The translations under genes and the position numbers were made by a program. Shown here piece after piece: positions 50,302 to 60,530 of a DNA stretch of 64,000 bases. Position 1 is the first letter of the stretch; each line of letters starts with the position of its first letter. The DNA comes from Pyropia yezoensis (lineage: Eukaryota > Rhodophyta > Bangiophyceae > Bangiales > Bangiaceae): contig CM020619.1 of NCBI GenBank assembly GCA_009829735.1, positions 3,230,590-3,294,589 on the forward strand, read 5' to 3'. The notes beneath the pieces were generated by a model. The model was not told the DNA's origin, searched no databases, and saw only the letters and a list, made by a program, of their open reading frames with translations.

Positions 50302-51651
50302 ATGGGCCGCCGGCAGCGGAAGGCGGCAGCTCTGAGCGGCGCCGTGAGCAAGACTGTGGCCATTAATGAACCCGTGTCAACCTCTGCGGTCTCTCTGGCC
50401 GCAAAGGCCACGGCGACGAAGGCCGCTTATGCGCGATTTGTGACGGGGAAGGACGGGTGGCTCGCGTGGACGGAGGCGCAGGGAGTGTCCAGCACGGGAT
50501 TGGACGAACGCGCGGCGGACCGCGTGGCGCAGTTTTTTTACTTTCGTACGTGCGCCTTTTCCCTCGGCGTTTCGACGGCTGGTCAGCTGCTGGCCGCCAT
50601 TGGGCAGTACTACGATGAGGCCACTAGCTGCGGAAAAGGGACGTGGGCCGTGATCGCACGTGAGGGGGAGGCGAGCTCCACTGCTGGCAACCCGGTGCAC
50701 TCTGTCGCTGTCAGAGACATGCGCACCGCGCACAAGCAGGCGAAGGCCTGCGCCGGGGAGGGCGAAGTCGACTCGGTGGACGTGATCGAGCCCGTGCACA
50801 TCCGCACTTTTTTTTCACGCCACTTCTCAGGTCGTCCGCTGAGTGAGTGTGATCCCGACGCGGTCATGCTTCATGCCGCGGTATTGATGGGAATGTGCTT
50901 GATGCTGCGATTCAACGAGCTGTCCTCATTGACAATGGATCATCTCGGGCGCTCGGAGGGGCACTTCACCTTCAGTATTCCCACCGGGACCAAGACCCAG
51001 CACCGGAAGCAGAAGTATGAGCTCACGCCGTGGCCGACGTCCATCCGCTTTGACCCCAGGTTCGTTTATAAGCACTCATTGTGGTTGTCGTTTTGAGTGG
51101 TGCTCGCGGACAGCAATATGCTCTTGGAGAGGGCCGTTCTTTGTCAACCATTATTTTTTCGTCCATTCTGACATGTCGGCGTCTGCCCGAGTGTGCAACG
51201 TTTTCTTTTTTTTTCGGCCGTCGGCGCTTGAAGATTGGACCCTGTGCTCGCGTTTGCTACGTGGGTGCGGCTGCGAGGGGGAGCCGACGGGTACATCTTC
51301 TGCGACCTGCGGCAGATTCGCGGGCGCTGGCGATTGTACCAGAAGGAGCCCATGAGCTCCAGCAACCTCGTAGATTTCCTGCGCAAGCTTTACTCGCCGT
51401 GTGGGGTGCTCGACGCCAATGAACTGGCCACCCACACGGCAAAGCGGTCGGGCGTCCAGTTCTACAAGGCGATCCACCAGACGCCTGTCTGGATCATGGA
51501 CAAGAGCGGCTGGACGGACCCCGCGTCCTTTATGCGATACAGGGGCATGTGCAATAGATTGGCGCAGCGCAAGGCGTACTCGACGAAGGCATCCTGGTCG
51601 ATGTACATGCGTGATTTCGTCGCTCTCTCTCGGCATGTACTGTTATGCTGA
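50302..51651 (+). CDS. Tyrosine recombinase, Crypton-like, one intron
   Basis: Exon 1 (50302-51059) encodes a core-binding region: KAAYARFVTGKDGWLAWTEA, AADRVAQFFYFRTCAFSLGV and AVRDMRTAHKQAKACAG, followed by the catalytic domain start. The first catalytic arginine is in LMLRFNELSSLTMDHL; a lysine candidate is in PTGTKTQHRKQKYEL. Exon 2 (51233-51651) gives DGYIFCDL, the box ATHTAKRSGVQ (H-x-x-K-R, the arginine one place later than the usual H-x-x-R), and SGWTDPASFMRYRG with the W and the nucleophilic tyrosine. Joining the exons reads IRFDP-R-LDPVLAFATWVR in frame, about 391 residues. This fold cuts and rejoins DNA through a covalent phosphotyrosine. No reverse transcriptase is near, so a Crypton-type DNA element fits better than DIRS or Ngaro. 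The ATG at 50302 is chosen because the protein-like sequence begins there; a good acceptor (CTTCTAACTGCAG) at 50177-50189 suggests a 5' leader intron. Confidence 0.8.
51060..51232 (+). other. Intron of the tyrosine recombinase gene
   Basis: 173 bp, starting CCCAG|GTTCGT and ending GGCGCTTGAAG|ATTGG after a T-rich tract. It is much richer in T than the exons and contains stops in all frames. Removing it restores one frame through the catalytic domain. Confidence 0.75.
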
Positions 51652-52770
51652 GATACTTGGCTCGTTTGCGGGTGAGAGCCGTGTGACGGGAGGGGGACGG
51701 CTGGGGAATGGTGGACTCATTCTGGTAGCTGTGCAACCAGAGTGGGTTTTCTCATATTTTTACACGTCTACACGTGCCTGCTAGCGATTCGTGATGCGTC
51801 GGGATGCCAGAGGCGTGCCCGTGTGAGCGACGCCGGCGAGCTGGGGGCGCCTGAACGCATGACGGCCGCCAGCAGGCGGTGACGGCAGCGGCGGCGGGCG
51901 GGCGGCGGCCAGCCGGCGCCGACGCGGGCGACGTGCCGGCGGAGACCCGCCGGAGGGAGGCGATCTGCCGGCGACGGCGGGGAAAGCGTGCAGGCGTCGC
52001 CAGCCGGGGGGCAGCCGCCAGCCGGGGGGCGCCGGCCGCCCACCTCGTACGGCGACAACTGTGAGGAGACGGCGCACAGAAGGAGGCGGCGGCAGCAGCG
52101 GCTGGGCACCGGCGGTCAGGGGGTGGCCGCGGGAGGCGCGGCGGCCAGCCCGTGGCAGCAACGGCCGCGAGAGCGGCGGCGGTGGCCCGGTAGCAGCCGC
52201 CAGCCGGCGGCGGCGGGTCTGGCGGCCGGCCGGTCGTGAGGAGAGGAGCACCGGCAGGCCGGCGACCACGGTGGCGCAGGCGGCGAGCCGGCAACGGCGG
52301 CGGCAGCGGAGTGGTGAGCAGCAGCAGGCGGCTTCTAAAGCAGCGGCCAGCCGGCGGCCGCTTTTGCCGCGGCCGGGGGGCGATGGGTAGCCGGCGGCGG
52401 CGGAAGCCGCGCTGTGAGGGCACGTGTCAGCCGGTGGCCGCGGAGACGGCGCCCAGCGGGCGGCAGCGGCGTCTGCGGCACTTGCGGTAGCCTGCGTGGC
52501 GCGCCGCCGACACAACCGGCGCGTGCGACGAGCGTCGCGCGGGCCAAGGCGGACGAGGGCACTTCCGCAGAGCTCGTGTGCGCGCTGCGCTATGTGTGCG
52601 TCGAAGCTGACGGTCCGGGCGGGAGGGCGCCGGCTGGCGGCCCGCGCGGCAGTGGCAGCAGCTGGTGACGGCGTTGGTGGTGGTGGCGGCGGGGGGGAGC
52701 TGTCTGCGGTGACGGCGGGGGGGAACCGTCTGCGGTGGCGGCGGCGGCGGCGGCGGGCCCGCTGTTTGGC
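51652..52770. other. Right flank of the recombinase island, then CAGCCGG-rich DNA
   Basis: AT-richer sequence continues to about 51800, a plausible right border of the island. After that comes GC-rich DNA with many CAGCCGGCGG-like blocks, like that at 47200-47460. No terminal repeat could be matched between the two borders by eye. Confidence 0.4.
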
Positions 52771-53035
52771 CGCCTCGGCAGCGCGCAGTCCGCGCGGCAG
52801 TCGCTGCGTGCGCTCCGCGCCGACGCCGTGACGGTGCTGCTCGGGGCGGCGGCGTACGAGGCGGATAAGGCGATGCCGCCAGTGCTGCCGACGCTGCTGC
52901 TCGCGGCGGAGGTGCGGCTGGACCGAAGGGGGGGCGCCAGCGGGGAAGGTGCCGCTGCTGGCGGTGCCTGCGCCGGTAGGAGGAGAAGGGGGGGTAGCGG
53001 CGGCGCTTCTCACCGGCGCCGCCCGGCACTCACAT
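52771..53035 (+). repeat. Degenerate coding-like repeat R2, copy 3
   Basis: The translated blocks are SARQSLRALRADA, GAAAYEADKAMPPVLPTLLL, GKVPLLAVPAPVGGEGG and VAAALLTGAARH. This is the least interrupted copy at its start, and it stops exactly where the satellite array begins. Confidence 0.55.
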
Positions 53036-53040
53036 ATCCA

Positions 53041-56000
53041 ACATGAAAATAAGCTTGCTTGCATCATGGAGAGCATGCTAAATACCAAGTATGTGCGGTT
53101 TGACAAACGATGGACCGATTGTCTCTCTGTGTGTTCTATTTATACTTTGACCCCGTATATCTTTGGCCGTGTTTGTGTTCTTCACAATCCAACATGACAG
53201 AAAGCTTGGGTCCATCGTGGAGAGCATGATACATACCCAGTACGTCCGGATTGATCAAGAATAGGCTTGTTGTCTATTTGTGTGTTCTATTTATACTTTG
53301 ACCCCGTATATCTTTGGCCGTGTTTGTGTTCTTCACAATCCAACATGACAGAAAGCTTGGGGCCATCGTGGAGAGCATGATACATACCCAGTACGTCCGG
53401 ATTGATCAAGAATAGGCTTGTTGTCTCTCTGTATGTTCTATTATACTTTGACCCCGTATATCTTTGGCCGTGTTTGTGTTCTTCACAATCCACCATGACA
53501 GAAAGCTTGGGTCCATCGTGGAGAGCATGATACATACCCAGTACGTCCGGATTGATCAAGAATAGGCTTGTTGTCTCTCTGTGTGTTCTATTATACTTTG
53601 ACCCCGTATATCTTTGGCCGTGTTTGTGTTCTTCACAATCCAACATGACAGAAAGCTTGGGTCCATCGTGGAGAGCATGATACATACCCAGTACGTCCGG
53701 ATTGATCAAGAATAGGCTTGTTGTCTCTTTGTGTGTTCTATTTATACTTTGACCCCGTATATCTTTGGCCGTGTTTGTGTTCTTCACAATCCAACATGAC
53801 AGAAAGCTTGGGGCCATCGTGGAGAGCATGATACATACCCAGTACGTCCGGATTGATCAAGAATAGGCTTGTTGTCTCGCTGTATGTTCTATTATACTTT
53901 GACCCCGTATATCTTTGGCCGTGTTTGTGTTCTTCACAATCCACCATGACAGAAAGCTTGGGTCCATCGTGGAGAGCATGATACATACCCAGTACGTCCG
54001 GATTGATCAAGAATAGGCTTGTTGTCTCTCTGTGTGTTCTATTATACTTTGACCCCGTATATCTTTGGCCGTGTTTGTGTTCTTCACAATCCAACATGAC
54101 AGAAAGCTTAGGTCTATCGTGGAGACCATGATACATGCCCAGTACGTCCGGATTGATCAAGAATAGGCTTGTTGTCCCTCTGTGTGTTCTATTGATACTT
54201 TGACCCCGTATATCTTTGGCCGTGTTTGTGTTGTTCGCAATCCAACGTGACAGAAAGCTTGGGTCCATCGTGGAGAGCATGATACATACCCAGTACGTCC
54301 GGATTGATCAAGAATAGGCTTGTTGTCTCTCTGTATGTTCTATTATACTTTGACCCCGTATATCTTTGGCCGTGTTTGTTTTCTTCACTATCCAACGTGA
54401 CAGAAAGCTTGGGTCCATCGTGGAGAGCATGATACATACCCAGTACGTCCGGATTGATCAAGAATAGGCTTGTTGTCTCTCTGTGTGTTCTATTATACTT
54501 TGACCCCGTATATCTTTGGCTGTGTTTGTGTTCTTCACAATCCAACATGACAGAAAGCTTAGGTCCAACGTGGAGACCATGACACATACCCAGTACGTCC
54601 GGATTGATCAAGAATAGGCTTGTTGTCTCTCTGTGTGTTCTATTTATACTTTGACCCCGCATATCTTTGGCCGTGTTTGTGTTCTTCACAATCCACCATG
54701 ACAGAAAGCTTGGGTCGATCGTGGAGAGCATGATACATACCCAGTACGTCCGGATCGATCAAGAATAGGCTTGTTGTCTCTCTGTGTGTTCTATTATACT
54801 TTGACCCCGTATATCTTTGGCCGTGTTTGTGTTCTTCACAATCCAACATGACAGAAAGCTTGGGTCCATCGTGGAGAGCATGATACATACCCAGTACGTC
54901 CGGATTGATCAAGAATAGCCTTGTTGTCTCTCTGTATGTTCTATTATACTTTGACCCCGTATATCTTTGGCTGTGCTTGTATTCTTCACAATCCAACATG
55001 ACAGAAAGCTTGAGTCCATCGTGGAGACCATGATACATGCCCAGTACGTCCGGATTGATCAAGAATAGGCTTGTTGTCTCTCTGTGTGTTCTATTGATAC
55101 TTTGACCCCGTATGTCTTTGGCCGTGTTTGTGTTCTTCACAATCCAACATGACAGAAAGCTTGGGGCCGTTGTGGAGAGCATGATACATACCCAGTACGT
55201 CCGGATTGATCAAGAATAGGCTTGTTGTCTCTCTGTGTCTTCTATTGATACTTTGACCCCGTATGTCTTTGGCCGTGTTTGTGTTCTTCACAATCCAACA
55301 TGACAGAAAGCTTGGGTCCATCGTGGAGAGCATGATACATACCCAGTACGTCCGGATTGATCAAGAATAGACTTGTTGTCTCTCTGTATGTTCTGTTATA
55401 CTTTGACCCCCTATATCTTTGGCCGTGTTTGTGTTCTTCACAATCCAACATCACAGAAAGCTTAGGTCCATCGTGGAGAGCATGATACATACCCAGTACG
55501 TCCGGATTGATCAAGAATAGGCTTGTTGTCTCTCTGTGTGTTCTATTATACTTTGACCCCGTATATCTTTGGCTGTGTTTGTGTTCCTCACAATCCAACA
55601 TGACAGAAAGCTTGGGTCCATCGTGGAGAGCATGATACATACCCAGTACGTCCGGATTGATCAAGAATAGGCTTGTTGTCTCTCTGTATGTTCTATTATA
55701 CTTTGACCCCGTATATCTTTGGCCGTGTTTGTGTTCTTCACAATCCACCATGACAGAAAGCTTGGGTCCATCGTGGAGAGCATGATACATACCCAGTACG
55801 TCCGGATTGATCAAGAATAGGCTTGTTGTCTCTCTGTGTGTTCTATTATACTTTGACCCCGTATATCTTTGGCCGTGTTTGTGTTCTTCACAATCCAACA
55901 TGACAGAAAGCTTGGGGCCATCGTGGAGAGCATGATACATACCCAGTACGTCCGGATTGATCAAGAATAGGCTTGTTGTCTCTCTGTGTGTTCTATTTAT

Positions 56001-59000
56001 ACTTTGACCCCGTATATCTTTGGCTGTGTTTGTGTTCCTCACAATCCAACATGACAGAAAGCTTGGGTCCATCGTGGAGAGCATGATACATACCCAGTAC
56101 GTCCGGATTGATCAAGAATAGACTTGTTGTCTCTCTGTGTGTTCTATTATACTTTGACCCCGTATATCTTTGGCCGTGTTTGTGTTCTTCACAATCCAAC
56201 ATGACAGAAAGCTTGAGTCCATCGTGGAGAGCATGATACATACCCAGTACGTCCGGATCGATCAAGAAAAAAAAAAAAAAAAATAGGCTTGTTGTCTCTC
56301 TGTGTGTTCTATTTATACTTTGACCCCGTATATCTTTGGCTGTGTTTGTGTTCTTCACAATCCAACATGACAGAAAGCTTGGGTCCATCGTGGAGACCAT
56401 GATACATGCCCAGTACGTCCGGATTGATCAAGAATAGGCTTGTTGTCTCTTTGTGTGTTCTATTTATACTTTGACCCCGCATATCTTTGGCCGTGTTTGT
56501 GTTCTTCACAATCCACCATGACAGAAAGCTTGGGTCCATCGTGGAGAGCATGATACATACCCAGTACGTCCGGATTGATCAAGAATAGGCTTGTTGTCTC
56601 TCTGTGTGTTCTATTATACTTTGACCCCGTATATCTTTGGCCGTGTTTGTGTTCTTCACAATCCAACATGACAGAAAGCTTAGGTCTATCGTGGAGACCA
56701 TGATACATGCCCAGTACGTCCGGATTGATCAAGAATAGGCTTGTTGTCTCTCTGTGTGTTCTATTGATACTTTGACCCCGTATATCTTTGGCCGTGTTTG
56801 TGTTGTTCGCAATCCAACGTGACAGAAAGCTTGGGTCCATCGTGGAGAGCATGATACATACCCAGTACGTCCGGATTGATCAAGAATAGGCTTGTTGTCT
56901 CTCTGTATGTTCTATTATACTTTGACCCCGTATATCTTTGGCCGTGTTTGTTTTCTTCACTATCCAACGTGACAGAAAGCTTGGGTCCATCGTGGAGAGC
57001 ATGATACATACCCAGTACGTCCGGATTGATCAAGAATAGGCTTGTTGTCTCTCTGTGTGTTCTATTATACTTTGACCCCGTATATCTTTGGCTGTGTTTG
57101 TGTTCTTCACAATCCAACATGACAGAAAGCTTAGGTCCAACGTGGAGACCATGACACATACCCAGTACGTCCGGATTGATCAAGAATAGGCTTGTTGTCT
57201 CTCTGTGTGTTCTATTTATACTTTGACCCCGCATATCTTTGGCCGTGTTTGTGTTCTTCACAATCCACCATGACAGAAAGCTTGGGTCGATCGTGGAGAG
57301 CATGATACATACCCAGTACGTCCGGATCGATCAAGAATAGGCTTGTTGTCTCTCTGTGTGTTCTATTATACTTTGACCCCGTATATCTTTGGCCGTGTTT
57401 GTGTTCTTCACAATCCAACATGACAGAAAGCTTGGGTCCATCGTGGAGAGCATGATACATACCCAGTACGTCCGGATTGATCAAGAATAGCCTTGTTGTC
57501 TCTCTGTATGTTCTATTATACTTTGACCCCGTATATCTTTGGCTGTGCTTGTATTCTTCACAATCCAACATGACAGAAAGCTTGAGTCCATCGTGGAGAC
57601 CATGATACATGCCCAGTACGTCCGGATTGATCAAGAATAGGCTTGTTGTCTCTCTGTGTGTTCTATTGATACTTTGACCCCGTATGTCTTTGGCCGTGTT
57701 TGTGTTCTTCACAATCCAACATGACAGAAAGCTTGGGTCCATCGTGGAGAGCATGATACATACCCAGTACGTCCGGATTGATCAAGAATAGGCTTGTTGT
57801 CTCTCTGTATGTTCTATTATACTTTGACCCCGTATATCTTTGGCCGTGTTTGTGTTCTTCACAATCCACCATGACAGAAAGCTTGGGTCCATCGTGGAGA
57901 GCATGATACATACCCAGTACGTCCGGATTGATCAAGAATAGGCTTGTTGTCTCTCTGTGTGTTCTATTATACTTTGACCCCGTATATCTTTGGCCGTGTT
58001 TGTGTTCTTCACAATCCAACATGACAGAAAGCTTGGGGCCATCGTGGAGAGCATGATACATACCCAGTACGTCCGGATTGATCAAGAATAGGCTTGTTGT
58101 CTCTCTGTGTGTTCTATTTATACTTTGACCCCGTATATCTTTGGCTGTGTTTGTGTTCCTCACAATCCAACATGACAGAAAGCTTGGGTCCATCGTGGAG
58201 AGCATGATACATACCCAGTACGTCCGGATTGATCAAGAATAGACTTGTTGTCTCTCTGTGTGTTCTATTATACTTTGACCCCGTATATCTTTGGCCGTGT
58301 TTGTGTTCTTCACAATCCAACATGACAGAAAGCTTGAGTCCATCGTGGAGAGCATGATACATACCCAGTACGTCCGGATCGATCAAGAAAAAAAAAAAAA
58401 AAAAATAGGCTTGTTGTCTCTCTGTGTGTTCTATTTATACTTTGACCCCGTATATCTTTGGCTGTGTTTGTGTTCTTCACAATCCAACATGACAGAAAGC
58501 TTGGGTCCATCGTGGAGAGCATGAGACATACCCAGTACGTCCGGATTGATCAAGAATAGGCTTGTTGTCTCTTTGTGTGTTCTATTTATACTTTGACCCC
58601 GCATATCTTTGGCCGTGTTTGTGTTCTTCACAATCCACCATGACAGAAAGCTTGGGTCCATCGTGGAGAGCATGATACATACCCAGTACGTCCGGATTGA
58701 TCAAGAATAGGCTTGTTGTCTCTCTGTGTGTTCTATTATACTTTGACCCCGTATATCTTTGGCCGTGTTTGTGTTCTTCACAATCCAACATGACAGAAAG
58801 CTTAGGTCTATCGTGGAGACCATGATACATGCCCAGTACGTCCGGATTGATCAAGAATAGGCTTGTTGTCTCTCTGTGTGTTCTATTGATACTTTGACCC
58901 CGTATATCTTTGGCCGTGTTTGTGTTGTTCGCAATCCAACGTGACAGAAAGCTTGGGTCCATCGTGGAGAGCATGATACATACCCAGTACGTCCGGATTG

Positions 59001-60530
59001 ATCAAGAATAGGCTTGTTGTCTCTCTGTATGTTCTATTATACTTTGACCCCGTATATCTTTGGCCGTGTTTGTTTTCTTCACTATCCAACGTGACAGAAA
59101 GCTTGGGTCCATCGTGGAGAGCATGATACATACCCAGTACGTCCGGATTGATCAAGAATAGGCTTGTTGTCTCTCTGTGTGTTCTATTATACTTTGACCC
59201 CGTATATCTTTGGCTGTGTTTGTGTTCTTCACAATCCAACATGACAGAAAGCTTAGGTCCAACGTGGAGACCATGACACATACCCAGTACGTCCGGATTG
59301 ATCAAGAATAGGCTTGTTGTCTCTCTGTGTGTTCTATTTATACTTTGACCCCGCATATCTTTGGCCGTGTTTGTGTTCTTCACAATCCACCATGACAGAA
59401 AGCTTGGGTCGATCGTGGAGAGCATGATACATACCCAGTACGTCCGGATCGATCAAGAATAGGCTTGTTGTCTCTCTGTGTGTTCTATTATACTTTGACC
59501 CCGTATATCTTTGGCCGTGTTTGTGTTCTTCACAATCCAACATGACAGAAAGCTTGGGTCCATCGTGGAGAGCATGATACATACCCAGTACGTCCGGATT
59601 GATCAAGAATAGCCTTGTTGTCTCTCTGTATGTTCTATTATACTTTGACCCCGTATATCTTTGGCTGTGCTTGTATTCTTTACAATCCAACATGACAGAA
59701 AGCTTGAGTCCATCGTGGAGACCATGATACATGCCCAGTACGTCCGGATTGATCAAGAATAGGCTTGTTGTCTCTCTGTGTGTTCTATTGATACTTTGAC
59801 CCCGTATGTCTTTGGCCGTGTTTGTGTTCTTCACAATCCAACATGACAGAAAGCTTGGGGCCGTTGTGGAGAGCATGATACATACCCAGTACGTCCGGAT
59901 TGATCAAGAATAGGCTTGTTGTCTCTCTGTGTCTTCTATTGATACTTTGACCCCGTATGTCTTTGGCCGTGTTTGTGTTCTTCACAATCCAACATGACAG
60001 AAAGCTTGGGTCCATCGTGGAGAGCATGATACATACCCAGTACGTCCGGATTGATCAAGAATAGACTTGTTGTCTCTCTGTATGTTCTGTTATACACTGA
60101 CCCCCTATATCTTTGGCCGTGTTTGTGTTCTTCACAATCCAACATCACAGAAAGCTTAGGTCCATCGTGGAGAGCATGATACATACCCAGTACGTCCGGA
60201 TTGATCAAGAATAGGCTTGTTGTCTCTCTGTGTGTTCTATTATACTTTGACCCCGTATATCTTTGGCTGTGTTTGTGTTCCTCACAATCCAACATGACAG
60301 AAAGCTTGGGGCCATCGTGGAGAGCATGATACATACCCAGTACGTCCGGATTGATCAAGAATAGGCTTGTTGTCTCTCTGTGTGTTCTATTTATACTTTG
60401 ACCCCGTATATCTTTGGCTGTGTTTGTGTTCTTCACAATCCAACATGACAGAGAGCTTAGTTGTCTCGTGTAGAGCGTGACACATACGCACTTCATCTAG
60501 ATTGGCGGAGAGGAGCCTTGCTTTTTCTTC
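53041..60530. repeat. Satellite array, about 49 monomers of 150/151 bp
   Basis: Tandem head-to-tail copies, visibly AT-richer than everything around them. Each monomer contains GATCAAGAATAGGC, CTTTGACCCCGTATATC, CACAATCCAACATGACAG and ACCCAGTACGTCCGGA. Lengths are 150 bp (TTCTATTATACTTTGACC) or 151 bp (TTCTATTTATACTTTGACC or TTCTATTGATACTTTGACC). The first and last copies are diverged, as at the edges of an array. Variants recur with a higher-order period of 17 monomers (2572 bp) and, after loss of three, 14 monomers (2122 bp). Two copies carry a poly-A expansion (17 A at about 56267 and 18 A at about 58388). A centromeric, subtelomeric or heterochromatic role is possible. Confidence 0.95.

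Noticed and set aside
50302-51651. Recombinase as part of a DIRS or Ngaro retroelement
   Set aside because: No reverse transcriptase, RNase H or methylase-like frame lies near; the nearest RT belongs to element 2, more than 10 kb away and of the Ty3/gypsy type.
53287-60496. Family of 80-280-residue proteins on the minus strand
   Set aside because: They are translations of 150-bp satellite monomers; the frame is lost at every 151-bp copy.
53041-60530. CRISPR-like regular repeat array
   Set aside because: Repeats are directly adjacent with no unique spacers; the unit is 150/151 bp and the genome is eukaryotic. It is a satellite.
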